64,000 nt of DNA, from the NCBI GenBank assembly GCA_015689685.1, contig WVSL01000006.1, positions 62,001 to 126,000 of the forward strand, written 5' to 3'. The DNA is from Rhodobacterales bacterium HKCCE2091. Its GTDB lineage: Bacteria; Pseudomonadota; Alphaproteobacteria; Rhodobacterales; Rhodobacteraceae. This document shows positions 34,973 through 43,718 of the stretch, in pieces. The position numbers and the translations under genes are program-made. Each line of letters opens with the position of its first letter. Position 1 is the stretch's first letter. The notes under the pieces are model-generated. The model did not search any database and had not been told where the DNA came from. It worked only from the letters and a program-made list of their open reading frames with translations.

Positions 34973-36391
34973 TCAGGCCGCCAGCCGTGCCACCGCTTCC
35001 AGGTCCTCGCGGAACCGCGCGGTTTCGTCCTCGCGGCGGGACGGATCGGGCAGGCGCAGCAGGTACGACGGGTGGACGGTGACGAAGACCGGCCCGGCCG
35101 CGGTCTCCTCGATCCTGCCGCGCCGTTTCATCAGCCCGTCGCGCTTGCCGGTCAGGGATTGCAGCGCGGTGGCGCCCATCGACAGGATCAGCTTCGGCCT
35201 GACGAGTTCCCGTTCGAGGTCGAGCCACCATTTCGCGTGCTGGATCTCGCCCGCGTTCGGCGGCTGGTGCAGGCGGCGCTTGCCGGTCTGGCGAAACTTG
35301 AACCGCTTCACGGCATTGGTGACGTAGGCGGCGTCCCGGTCGAGCCCGGCCTCGGCGGCGATGCGGTCGAACAACTGCCCCGCGGGGCCGACGAAGGGAC
35401 GGCCCTCGCGGTCCTCGTGGTCACCGGGCTGTTCGCCGACGATCATCAGGTCGGCGTCCTCCGGCCCCTCGCCGAGCACGATACGCCCGTAGCCGGGCAG
35501 GGTTTCCCGGCTTTCCGCCTCGGCGCGCTTCCTGAGATCCTCGAAGGTCATCGGGGCCTCAACGCGCGGCGCGGGTCGAAGGTTCGCGATGCGGGCGGCG
35601 CGGAGAGGCGGAAGGGTCGGGGCGGCCTCGGCCATTTCGCGCGCTCGGGTTTCGGCGCGCGCGATCATGTCGGGGATGTGCCGGGCCTCGGGCAGGTTCT
35701 TCCAGTACTTCTTTGGCATCTCCGACTGCATCATCCGCACCTTCACCCGCGCGGGGTTGAAGATGTTGCGGAAATAGGTGCCCCAGAGCTCCTCCGCCGC
35801 GTCCTCGGGCAGGTCGGGCCGGGGCTGGCCGGGGTGGAAGGAAATCGCGCCGTTCTCGAACCGCGCGGTGATGTCCGGGGTCGCGATGATCCAGTCCATG
35901 TCGCCGAAGCGCCTGGCGAAGAAGGGGGCCGTGGGTTCGACCGTGTGGTGCGTCGGTTCGAACCAGGCGGCGAAGTGGCGGCGCGGGCCCTCGGCCTCGA
36001 GATCGCGGAAGCGGACGAAGGCGGTCATCTTGTGGGCGCAGCGGTTCACCGCCTTCGCCATCCGGTTGAGATGGGCGAGATCCGCGTCGGCAGCGTCCGC
36101 CATCAGGCGGGGCGACTCCCGGAGCCGCCACAGGAAGGCGTAGAGCCGCGCGAACCGTTCCGGATCGGCGTGCCAGACGACGCGCCGCGCGAGGTCGAGG
36201 AAGGATTTCGGCACCGTGATGCCGGTGCCGGCGGGCGGCGGCGCGGACGTGGTGCCGAAAAGGTCGGCCTGATCCGGCGCGTCCCAGGCCCAGAGGACGT
36301 CTTCGGGCGGGACCCCCGCGGCGAGAAGCCCGCGCGCGGCATCGCGCCAGGCGGTATCGGTGTGGAGACGGGGCAGGGCGATCGTGGGCAT
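34973..36391 (-). CDS. udgX: DUF4130-UdgX fusion, uracil-DNA glycosylase superfamily
   Basis: A 472-residue protein with an N-terminal DUF4130 domain (to about 250) and a C-terminal family-4-like uracil-DNA glycosylase. The glycosylase has motif A GEQPGDHEDREGRPFVG at 319-335, TNAVKRFKF, the R-loop KRRLH at 371-375 and HPSYLLR at 440-446. KRRIH/KRRLH is the UdgX signature: its histidine (here His375) makes a covalent bond to the abasic sugar after removing uracil. Odd: the four cysteines that hold the [4Fe-4S] cluster in known UdgX are missing; only Cys118 exists, in the other domain. The partner radical SAM gene lies immediately upstream. Confidence 0.9.
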   Translation of the reverse strand: MPTIALPRLHTDTAWRDAARGLLAAGVPPEDVLWAWDAPDQADLFGTTSAPPPAGTGITVPKSFLDLARRVVWHADPERFARLYAFLWRLRESPRLMADAADADLAHLNRMAKAVNRCAHKMTAFVRFRDLEAEGPRRHFAAWFEPTHHTVEPTAPFFARRFGDMDWIIATPDITARFENGAISFHPGQPRPDLPEDAAEELWGTYFRNIFNPARVKVRMMQSEMPKKYWKNLPEARHIPDMIARAETRAREMAEAAPTLPPLRAARIANLRPAPRVEAPMTFEDLRKRAEAESRETLPGYGRIVLGEGPEDADLMIVGEQPGDHEDREGRPFVGPAGQLFDRIAAEAGLDRDAAYVTNAVKRFKFRQTGKRRLHQPPNAGEIQHAKWWLDLERELVRPKLILSMGATALQSLTGKRDGLMKRRGRIEETAAGPVFVTVHPSYLLRLPDPSRREDETARFREDLEAVARLAA

Positions 36392-36413
36392 CGTCGAACC
36401 AAGGGGCCTCGGT

Positions 36414-36486
36414 GGCAGGGGGCTGTCTGCCCCCTCTGCGGCTTCGCCGCATTCACCCCCGAGGAATATTTCCGGGATGAAGAAGA
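36414..36486. repeat. Palindromic intergenic repeat, copy 2
   Basis: GGGGGC-TGTCT-GCCCCC hairpin (from 36418), GCGGC-TTC-GCCGC hairpin, then CCCCCGAGGAATATTT and GGGATGAAGAAG. It has the same order as the copy at 29023. It fills the space between the UdgX start and the end of the radical SAM gene. Confidence 0.6.
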
Positions 36487-37719
36487 TCAGAGCAGCCGGA
36501 GCTGCTCCGGCGGCGGGGCGAAACGGGCGCGGAGCGTCTCGCTGTCGGTGAGCGCGCCGGGCGACCAGTCGCGCAGGGCGATGAAGGGCCGGGCGGTCTT
36601 CAGGTTCGCGCCCATCCGGCGGATGTCATCGTAGCGGATCGTGCGGTAACGGCGGGTCTTCAGGATGCGGTCGACGGTCTTCGTGCCGAAGCCCGGGACG
36701 CGCAACAGCAGCGCGCGCTCGGCGGTCTGCACCGGCACCGGGAACAGCGCCCGGTGGGCGAGCGCCCAGGCCAGCTTGGGGTCGAGGTCGAGTTCCAGGT
36801 TGCCGTCGGGGCGGGCGGCGGTGATCTCGGTCGCATCGAACCCGTAGAAGCGCATCAGCCAGTCGGCCTGGTAGAGCCGGTGTTCGCGCTGGAGCGGCGG
36901 AGTCACGAGGGGGAGTTTCGCGGAACTGTCGGGGATCGGCGAGAAGGCCGAGTAATAGACCCGGCGGAGGCCGAAACTGCCGTAGAGCTTCGACGACTGG
37001 CCGAGGATGGTGGCGTCCGTGGAGCCGTCCGCGCCGACGATCATCTGTGTCGACTGGCCCGCGGGCGCGAACCGCCCCGGCCGCTTGCCGCGGTGGCTGC
37101 GGTCGAGCGAGGCGGCGCGGTGGTCCTTCACCTCGCCCATCGCCTTGCGGATCTGCTCGGGCTTCTTCTCGGGCGCGTAGGCGGCGACGGAGGCGTCGGT
37201 CGGCAGCTCCACGTTGATCGAGAGCCGGTCGGCGTAGCGGCCCGCCTCCTCGACGAGTTCGGGGGCCGCGTCGGGGATGGTCTTGAGGTGGATGTAGCCG
37301 CGGAAGGCCTCGCGCTCGCGCAGGGTTCGGGCGATACGGACCATGTCGGACATGGTCTGGTCGGGGGACCTGATGATGCCGGAGGACAGGAACAGGCCCT
37401 CGATGTAGTTGCGCCGGTAGAATTCGAGCGTGAGCGTCACGACTTCCTCGGGGGTGAACCGGGCGCGTTCGACGTTCGAACTGACCCGGTTCACGCAGTA
37501 GGCGCAGTCGTAGACGCAGAAGTTCGTCATCAGGATCTTCAGGAGGCTGATGCAGCGCCCGTCCGGCGCGTAGGCATGGCAGATGCCCGAGCCCCCGGCG
37601 GACCCGAGGCCCTTGCCGTCGCGGCTGTCGCGCCGGGACGTGCCCGAGGACGCGCAGGAGGCGTCGTAGCGGGCGGCGTCCGACAGGATCGCGAGCTTTT
37701 CCTGAAGCGTTCTGGGCAT
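36487..37719 (-). CDS. Putative DNA modification/repair radical SAM protein (UdgX-linked)
   Basis: A 410-residue radical SAM enzyme. The cluster motif CVYDCAYC gives Cys68, Cys72 and Cys75. GRCISLLKILMTNFC before it and LFLSSGIIRSPDQTM after it match the family named for its linkage to a uracil glycosylase gene. The C-terminus has a helix-hairpin-helix (LLLRVPGFGTKTVDRIL, about 340-356), so it probably binds DNA. No reaction is known. It reads in the same direction as udgX and is separated only by the palindromic repeat, so they are expected to act together on damaged or modified DNA. Confidence 0.9.
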   Translation of the reverse strand: MPRTLQEKLAILSDAARYDASCASSGTSRRDSRDGKGLGSAGGSGICHAYAPDGRCISLLKILMTNFCVYDCAYCVNRVSSNVERARFTPEEVVTLTLEFYRRNYIEGLFLSSGIIRSPDQTMSDMVRIARTLREREAFRGYIHLKTIPDAAPELVEEAGRYADRLSINVELPTDASVAAYAPEKKPEQIRKAMGEVKDHRAASLDRSHRGKRPGRFAPAGQSTQMIVGADGSTDATILGQSSKLYGSFGLRRVYYSAFSPIPDSSAKLPLVTPPLQREHRLYQADWLMRFYGFDATEITAARPDGNLELDLDPKLAWALAHRALFPVPVQTAERALLLRVPGFGTKTVDRILKTRRYRTIRYDDIRRMGANLKTARPFIALRDWSPGALTDSETLRARFAPPPEQLRLL

Positions 37720-37917
37720 GGTCGTTCACTATATGTTCCTGCCTGCATCCGGTGCAAGGCGTCGCTGGCCTGCATACCGGCTTCGGCCGGGCGCAGCGTT
37801 GTCGCAGGACATCGGAAACCACGTTTCGTCAGGCTCGGCGGGCGGCCGCACCCCGCGCGGCAGTTCCAAACGCTTTCGGGATCGGCTAGGCATTCCGAAA
37901 GCAGTCAGGAGCGCACC

Positions 37918-39339
37918 ATGAGCCAGGAATACCCCGTCTACGCCCGGATCGACGGCCCCATCGTGATGATCGGCTTTGGATCCATCGGGAAAGGGACCTG
38001 GCCGCTGATCGAGCGTCACTTCGAGTTCGACGCCGACAGGTTCCTGGTGATCGAGCCGGACCCGGCGAACCACAACTTCCTGCGCCAGCACAACCTGCGA
38101 TACGAGACCGAGGCGCTGACGCCGGAGAACCTGCGCGAGGTGCTCGGGCGCCACCTGGAACCCGGCAAGGGCTTCTGCGTGAACCTGTCGGTCGATACCG
38201 GGTCGCTCGACCTGATGCGGTTCTGCCGCGAGATCGGGGTGCCCTACATCGACACCGTGGTCGAGCCCTGGGCCGGGTTCTACTTCGGCACCGAGGACAA
38301 CGCCGCGCGGTCCAACTACGCGCTCAGGCAGGCGGTCCGGGACGAGAAGGCGGCCAACCCGGGCGGCACCACGGCGGTCAGCTGCTGCGGCGCGAACCCG
38401 GGCATGGTTTCGTGGTTCGTGAAGGAGGCCCTGCTGACACTGGCCCGCGACACTGGCCGCGATGCGGGAACGCCGGGCAGCCGCGAGGAATGGGCCGCGC
38501 TGATGCGGGATCTCGGGGTCAAGGGCGTCCACATCGCGGAGCGGGACACCCAGGCGCGCCGCCAGCCCCGGCCGCGAAACGTCTTCGTCAACACCTGGTC
38601 GGTCGAGGGCTTCATCGCCGAAGGGTTCCAGCCCGCGGAGCTCGGATGGGGCACGCACGAGACCTGGTTCCCCGAGAACGGCTACCGCCACGACGAGGGC
38701 TGCCGCGCCGCGATCTGGCTCGACCGGCCGGGCGCGATCACCCGCGTCCATACCTGGTGCCCGACGCCGGGGCCGCAGTTCGGTTTCCTCGTCACCCATA
38801 ACGAGGCGATCTCGATTTCCGACTACTACACCGTCGGCTCGCCCGCCGCGCCGAGCTACCGGCCGACCTGCCACTACGCCTATCACCCCTGCGACGACGC
38901 GGTGCTGTCGCTGCACGAGATGTTCGGGTCCGGCAAGCAGCAGACGAAGCACCACATCCTCGACGTCGACGAGATCGTGGAGGGCATCGACGAGCTTGGC
39001 GTGCTGCTCTACGGGCACGAGAAGAACGCGCTCTGGTTCGGCTCGCGGCTGTCGAACGAGGAGACGAAGGACCTTGCTCCCTACCAGAACGCGACCGGGC
39101 TCCAGGTCACGAGCGCGGTTCTCGCGGGGATGGTCTGGGCGCTGGAGAACCCGAACGCGGGCATCGTCGAGACCGACGAGATGGACCATGCCCGGTGCCT
39201 CGAGGTTCAGCGCCCGTATCTCGGCCCGGTCGAGGCGCATTACACCGACTGGACCCCGTTGCAGGACCGCTGGCAGCAGTTCCCCGAGGACATCGACGAA
39301 AGCGATCCCTGGCTGTTCCGGAACGTCTTGGCAAGCTAG
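37918..39339 (+). CDS. hss: Homospermidine synthase
   Basis: A 473-residue NAD-dependent enzyme that makes sym-homospermidine from putrescine. The Rossmann motif is VMIGFGSIGKGTWPL near residue 17. Family blocks include EPWAGFYFGTEDN, SCCGANPGMVSWF, ENGYRHDEG and MFGSGKQQTKHHILD. The start at 37918 follows AGGAGCGCACC. Homospermidine is a common polyamine in Alphaproteobacteria. Divergent from the radical SAM gene across 198 bases. Confidence 0.94.
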   Translation: MSQEYPVYARIDGPIVMIGFGSIGKGTWPLIERHFEFDADRFLVIEPDPANHNFLRQHNLRYETEALTPENLREVLGRHLEPGKGFCVNLSVDTGSLDLMRFCREIGVPYIDTVVEPWAGFYFGTEDNAARSNYALRQAVRDEKAANPGGTTAVSCCGANPGMVSWFVKEALLTLARDTGRDAGTPGSREEWAALMRDLGVKGVHIAERDTQARRQPRPRNVFVNTWSVEGFIAEGFQPAELGWGTHETWFPENGYRHDEGCRAAIWLDRPGAITRVHTWCPTPGPQFGFLVTHNEAISISDYYTVGSPAAPSYRPTCHYAYHPCDDAVLSLHEMFGSGKQQTKHHILDVDEIVEGIDELGVLLYGHEKNALWFGSRLSNEETKDLAPYQNATGLQVTSAVLAGMVWALENPNAGIVETDEMDHARCLEVQRPYLGPVEAHYTDWTPLQDRWQQFPEDIDESDPWLFRNVLAS

Positions 39340-39377
39340 GCTGCGCCATCGCGGGCGGCGCGGGGGGAGGCGACGGG

Positions 39378-39908
39378 ATGGCACGGCTCGTGTTCGGGAT
39401 GAACCAGTCGCTGGATGGCTACGTCGACCACACCGCCTTCGCGCCCGGGCCGAAGCTGTTCAGGCACTTCATCGACGAGGTGCGCGGTCATTCGGGGATG
39501 ATTCACGGCCGCCGCATGTACGAGATCATGCGCTACTGGGATGACGACCGGCCCGAATGGGGCGCGCCCGAACGCGACTTCGCCGACGCCTGGCGCGGGC
39601 AGCACAAGTGGGTCGTGTCGCGCACGCTCGGTTCCGTCGGTCCGCACGCGAGCCTTGTGTCGGGCGACATCGAGGCGGCGATCCGCGAGCTGAAGTCGCA
39701 GCGCGAGGGCGATATCGACGTGACCGGGCCCGGCCTCGCGGGGAGCCTCGCGGCGCTCGGGCTGATCGACGAGTTCCGCATCTACCTGCACCCCGTCGTG
39801 ACCGGCTCCGGCACGCCGTTCTTCCAGGGTGTCCGGCCCGATCTGCGGCTGAAGGATTGCGTCCGGATGGATGAGGGCATCGTGCGGCTGACCTACGTTC
39901 CGGCCTGA
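39378..39908 (+). CDS. Dihydrofolate reductase / RibD C-terminal family protein
   Basis: A 176-residue protein with the DHFR fold used by RibD C-terminal reductases: FGMNQSLDGYV at the start, IHGRRMYEIM, WVVSRTL, LKSQREGDIDVTGPGLA and GSGTPFF. No deaminase domain. Probably an NADPH-dependent reductase of unknown substrate. The start at 39378 has GGGGGAGG just upstream. It follows hss by 38 bases in the same direction. Confidence 0.87.
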   Translation: MARLVFGMNQSLDGYVDHTAFAPGPKLFRHFIDEVRGHSGMIHGRRMYEIMRYWDDDRPEWGAPERDFADAWRGQHKWVVSRTLGSVGPHASLVSGDIEAAIRELKSQREGDIDVTGPGLAGSLAALGLIDEFRIYLHPVVTGSGTPFFQGVRPDLRLKDCVRMDEGIVRLTYVPA

Positions 39909-40020
39909 TCCGGCCGGGGCCATAGCGGCGACGCGGGCGGGCCGGAGATGACCCGCTTCCCTGCGCCAGCGCACAGAAACAGATCTGTCCATTCCCCCGG
40001 CGCGGGCCTACACAACCCAC

Positions 40021-41265
40021 ATGATCGGAGACCGCGCCCATCGCATGTCGCTTGCCGACGCCGCGCACCTGCCGCGCTGGCGGCAGCCGGTGGCGTTGCT
40101 CGCGCTGATGGCTGTGGCGATGCCGATCTCCTTCGCGACGTGGTCGGCGCTCCTGAACAACTTCGTCGTCGATGCCGCCGCCTTCGACGGCGCGGATATC
40201 GGCTGGCTGCACACCGTGCGGGAGATCCCGGGCTTCTTCGCCATCGGCGTGATCTTCCTCCTGCTTTTCATCCGCGAGCAGATGCTCGGGCTGACCGCGC
40301 TCCTGCTGCTCGGCATCGCGACAGCGGTCACGGCGCAGTTCCCGTCGCTGACCGGGCTGCTGATCGTCACGCTGCTCAGCTCGATCGGATTTCACTATTA
40401 CGAGACGGTGAACCAGTCGCTCCAGCTGCAATGGATCGACAAGGCCCGGGCGCCGCAGACGCTCGGCTGGCTTCTGTCCGCCGGGTCGGCGGCGACGCTG
40501 GTGGCCTACGTGCTGATCGTGCTGACCTGGCGGCGGTTCGATCTCAGCTATTCCTTCGTCTACTGGACCGCGGGCGGCACCACCGTCCTGCTGGCCGGGG
40601 CAGCGCTGCTGCTGTTCCCGCAGTTCGAAAGCCCGCATCCGCAGACTCGCAAGATGGTGCTGCGCCGGCGCTACTGGCTCTATTACGCGCTGCAGTTCAT
40701 GTCGGGCGCGCGGCGCCAGATCTTCACCGTGTTCGCGGGCTTCATGATGGTCGAGCGCTACGGCTACGAGGTCCACCAGATCACCGCGCTGTTCCTCGCC
40801 ACGCTGGTCGTGAACATGATTGCCGCGCCGATGCTCGGGAAGGCGGTGGCGTACTTCGGCGAACGCGCGGCGCTGGTGTTCGAGTATGTCGGGCTGACGC
40901 TCGTCTTCCTGCTCTATGCCGGGCTCTACTGGTACAACTGGGGGCCGGGGCTGGCGGCGGGGCTCTACGTCGTGAACCACATCTTCTTTTCGCTCGCGCT
41001 GGCGATAAAGACCTACTTCCAGAAGATCGCCGCGCCGGGGGACATCGCGCCGACCGCGGCGGTGGCGTTCACCATCAACCACATCGCGGCGGTGTTCCTG
41101 CCGGCGCTGCTCGGCTACGTCTGGATCCACTCGCCGATGGCCGTCTACCTGACGGCGGCGGGCATGGCGATGATCTCGCTCGGCCTGTCGCTCCTCGTTC
41201 CGCGCCACCCGGAGCCGGGGCACGAAACCCTGCTGGTTCGGCCGCTGCCGCAGGCCGCCGAATGA
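40021..41265 (+). CDS. Major facilitator superfamily transporter
   Basis: A 414-residue protein with about twelve hydrophobic segments. The first extracytoplasmic loop is NNFVVDAAAFDGADIGWLH; the central cytoplasmic loop has the basic block TRKMVLRRRYWLYY. The motif A loop is weak, so this is a divergent branch, conserved in Rhodobacterales as far as I can tell, with no assigned substrate. It ends in an ATGA overlap with prmA. Start could also be ATG 40045. Confidence 0.8.
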   Translation: MIGDRAHRMSLADAAHLPRWRQPVALLALMAVAMPISFATWSALLNNFVVDAAAFDGADIGWLHTVREIPGFFAIGVIFLLLFIREQMLGLTALLLLGIATAVTAQFPSLTGLLIVTLLSSIGFHYYETVNQSLQLQWIDKARAPQTLGWLLSAGSAATLVAYVLIVLTWRRFDLSYSFVYWTAGGTTVLLAGAALLLFPQFESPHPQTRKMVLRRRYWLYYALQFMSGARRQIFTVFAGFMMVERYGYEVHQITALFLATLVVNMIAAPMLGKAVAYFGERAALVFEYVGLTLVFLLYAGLYWYNWGPGLAAGLYVVNHIFFSLALAIKTYFQKIAAPGDIAPTAAVAFTINHIAAVFLPALLGYVWIHSPMAVYLTAAGMAMISLGLSLLVPRHPEPGHETLLVRPLPQAAE

Positions 41266-42137
41266 CGACCTGGACCGCGCTCACCACCCTTCGGGGCAAG
41301 GCGGCCGCCGAGGCGCTCGGCGAGGCCCTGGAGGATCTCGATCCCGCGCCCACGGGCGTCGGCGTGTTCGAGGTGGAGGACGGCTCCGGCCTGTGGGAGG
41401 TCGGCGGCTACTTCACCGAGGAACCGGACGGGATCGGGCTCGCGCTCCTGTCCGCGGCGCATGGCGCGAAGGATTTCGCGGTGTCCGAACTGCCCGAGAC
41501 CGACTGGGTCGCGGTGGTCCGGCGCGAACTGCATCCGGTGGAGGCAGGGCGGTTCTTCGTCTATGGAAGCCACGACGCCGACAAGCTGCCCGAGGGCCGG
41601 ATCGGCCTGTTGATCGAGGCCGCGATGGCGTTCGGCACCGGCCACCACGGCACCACGCAGGGCTGTCTTGAGGCGCTGGATGCGCTGGTCGACGCGGGCG
41701 TGGGGGCCGACCGCGTCGCCGATATCGGTTGCGGGACCGCGGTGCTGGCGATGGCAGCGGCGCATGTCTGGCCGGGGGCGGAGGCCATCCTCGCCTCCGA
41801 CATCGACCCGGTGGCGGTCGAGGTCGCAGAGGCGAATGTGGCGGCCAACGGGCTTGCGGGCCGGGTGCAGTGCATCGAGGCCACCGGGCTCGACCACCCG
41901 GAGCTTCAGGCCGCCGCGCCGTTCGACCTGGTCTTCGCCAATATCCTCAAGGGTCCGCTCATCGACCTGGCTCCCGATATCGCCGCCGCCTGCCGCCCCG
42001 GGGGGCACGCGATCCTGTCCGGCCTGCTCAACCCGCAGGCCGATGAAGTGCGCGCCGCCTACGAGACGGCGGGGTTCGCGTTGCGCTCCGGGAAACAGAT
42101 TGGTGACTGGACAAGCCTCTGCCTGACCCGGGTTTAG
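41262..42137 (+). CDS. prmA: Ribosomal protein L11 methyltransferase
   Basis: A 291-residue PrmA that trimethylates L11. The N-terminal substrate-binding domain covers about residues 1-110. AMAFGTGHHGTTQGCLEAL is the PrmA signature, VADIGCGTAVLAMAAA the SAM-binding loop, and LVFANILKGPLIDL holds the NxL(K/L) motif. The start is ATG 41262 in the ATGA overlap with the MFS gene; a longer frame further upstream is a shadow of that gene. Confidence 0.92.
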   Translation: MTTWTALTTLRGKAAAEALGEALEDLDPAPTGVGVFEVEDGSGLWEVGGYFTEEPDGIGLALLSAAHGAKDFAVSELPETDWVAVVRRELHPVEAGRFFVYGSHDADKLPEGRIGLLIEAAMAFGTGHHGTTQGCLEALDALVDAGVGADRVADIGCGTAVLAMAAAHVWPGAEAILASDIDPVAVEVAEANVAANGLAGRVQCIEATGLDHPELQAAAPFDLVFANILKGPLIDLAPDIAAACRPGGHAILSGLLNPQADEVRAAYETAGFALRSGKQIGDWTSLCLTRV

Positions 42138-42210
42138 CTTTGTTCAAGGCGCCTGTCGTGTTACCTTCACAGATGGTGGGGGCGACACGGAACAAACGGG
42201 TTGCCCTTCT

Positions 42211-42567
42211 ATGTCCGACCAAATTCGCGATTTCGAGGCTCGGATCGGCCGGATCAACCGTGCCTATAACGGCGGTCGCGTGACCTACGTGCAGCGCGCC
42301 GATGGCCTTCTGGTGCCGCGCAGCCGTTCCCGCCTCCGCTTCCACTTTCCCTGGCGCGCCATGCTGGCGGGCTTCGTCGCCGTCGTGGTGGTGAAGGGCT
42401 TCCTGCTCTACTACCTCGGGGCTGACGGCTACAACGCCCGGCTGGAGCTGATGCTGGAAAACAGCCGCTACAGCGAGCTTGCCGCCACGATCCTGGCGCC
42501 CGATCCGGTGTCCAGTTGGGCGGCGATGCGGATGATCGACGCCGAACTGGTCCTGCGCAGCCTCTGA
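42211..42567 (+). CDS. Conserved single-pass membrane protein of unknown function
   Basis: A 118-residue protein with a cytoplasmic-type basic N-terminus (ARIGRINRAYNGGRV, RSRSRLRFHFPWR) and one membrane helix at about 48-66 (AMLAGFVAVVVVKGFLLYY). The remaining 50 residues are predicted helical. I do not recognise a named family. It lies 73 bases downstream of prmA in the same orientation and has its own leader. Confidence 0.75.
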   Translation: MSDQIRDFEARIGRINRAYNGGRVTYVQRADGLLVPRSRSRLRFHFPWRAMLAGFVAVVVVKGFLLYYLGADGYNARLELMLENSRYSELAATILAPDPVSSWAAMRMIDAELVLRSL

Positions 42568-42618
42568 GCGGCGCGCGACGCACCGCGTTCCTGCGCGGTG
42601 CGATTCCCGGAAACGAGA

Positions 42619-42645
42619 AAGGCCGGCCCGTAAGGGACCGGCCTT
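42619..42645. terminator. Hairpin terminator between convergent genes
   Basis: AAGGCCGG (42619-42626), 11-base loop, CCGGCCTT (42638-42645). T-rich on the minus side (CCTTTCTCGTTT), so it mainly ends the DUF1127 transcript and may also serve the plus-strand gene. Confidence 0.7.
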
Positions 42646-42667
42646 CGACGTGTTCCGGGGGTCGCGA

Positions 42668-42871
42668 TCAGAAGCGGGTCTGACCGTCGGCGATGGAATC
42701 GATGTCGCCGCGGACCAGGCCGAGATCGTCGAGCTCGTGATCCGACAGTTTCGACAACGCGTTGCGGGTGACGCGGGCGTCGTGCCATGCGGCGATGCGC
42801 CCGGTCAGACCGGCAAGGACGTTGATGGCGCTGAAGCCAGCGCCGAGGGGGCGATTGGTGACCGAGGCCAT
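42668..42871 (-). CDS. DUF1127 small protein
   Basis: A 67-residue protein. The family core is the C-terminal LSKLSDHELDDLGLVRGDI. Such small arginine-rich or acidic-core DUF1127 proteins are conserved in Alphaproteobacteria; some act in RNA turnover and phosphate or stress responses, but this one is untested. AGGA precedes the ATG at 42871. Confidence 0.88.
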   Translation of the reverse strand: MASVTNRPLGAGFSAINVLAGLTGRIAAWHDARVTRNALSKLSDHELDDLGLVRGDIDSIADGQTRF

Positions 42872-43214
42872 GCGGAGTTCCTTTCCGATCCTGGTGTGGT
42901 GGGGCCGCCCGACGGGGCAGCAACAGGCCGCACGTAGACCTCCCGCGGTGCTGAATCAATAGGCGATTTTTGCATGGCTGACGATTTCTGAACGCATGGT
43001 AGAAATCGGGACAAACCGTTATCAATAAATGGAAAATCCGGCTTGCCCGATGTCGCTTCCAGACATGCCCGTGACGCTTTTCGACCGCATGTGCCACCGG
43101 ATTGGGCAGCGCCGTCGCAATCCGTCTTCGCCGTGTCGGAAACGGCTCGGTGCTGGCCAGTGTTCGCCTTTCGTGCTAGTGCTGCAGAAAAACAACGGCA
43201 GGAGCGTGGGGCAG
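42872..43214. other. Divergent intergenic region DUF1127-ruvC
   Basis: A 343-base gap, AT-rich between about 42955 and 43040, which suits two back-to-back promoters. A LexA-box-like sequence lies at 43162-43176, next to ruvC. I find no credible gene in it; the open frame running from 43029 into ruvC lacks family conservation before 43215. Confidence 0.5.
43162..43176 (+). promoter_or_regulatory. Possible LexA box upstream of ruvC
   Basis: GTTC-GCCTTTC-GTGC fits the alphaproteobacterial LexA pattern GTTC-N7-GTTC with one mismatch, 39 bases before the ruvC start. ruvCAB is commonly DNA-damage inducible. Confidence 0.35.
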
Positions 43215-43718
43215 ATGCGCGTCATCGGAATCGATCCGGGTCTGAGGCGGATGGGATGGGGCGTGATCGAAGCCCGTGCCGGCCGCCTGTCCCATGTCGC
43301 GAGCGGCACCTGCGAAAGCGCCGCGGGCGATCTCGCGGCCCGCCTCCTGCAGCTTCACGTCGCCCTGACCGAGGTGATCCGCGCCCATGCCCCCGATGCC
43401 GCGGCGGTCGAACAGACCTTCGTGAACCGCGATGGCGCGGCGACGCTGAAACTCGGGCAGGCGCGCGGCGTCGCGCTTCTGGTGCCGGCGCAGGCGGGGT
43501 TGCCGGTAGCCGAATACGCGCCGAACGCGGTCAAGAAGGCGGTCGTCGGCGTCGGCCATGCCGACAAGCGCCAGATCGGCCACATGGTCCGCCTGACCCT
43601 GCCCGGCGCTGCACCCGAGGGTGCCGACGCCGCCGACGCCCTGGCGATCGCGCTGGCGCATGTCTTCCTGTCCGGTGGCGCCGCGCGGCTCACCGCGGCG
43701 GTGCGGGCGGCATCGTGA
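43215..43718 (+). CDS. ruvC: Holliday junction resolvase RuvC
   Basis: A 167-residue endonuclease that cuts Holliday junctions. The catalytic acids are visible: Asp7 in [12 protein letters not shown], Glu66 in [11 protein letters not shown], and Asp138/Asp141 in [13 protein letters not shown]. The start at 43215 follows GGAGCGTGGGGCAG; an in-frame ATG at 43029 would add 62 non-conserved residues. It ends in a GTGA overlap with ruvA. Confidence 0.94.
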   Translation: MRVIGIDPGLRRMGWGVIEARAGRLSHVASGTCESAAGDLAARLLQLHVALTEVIRAHAPDAAAVEQTFVNRDGAATLKLGQARGVALLVPAQAGLPVAEYAPNAVKKAVVGVGHADKRQIGHMVRLTLPGAAPEGADAADALAIALAHVFLSGGAARLTAAVRAAS

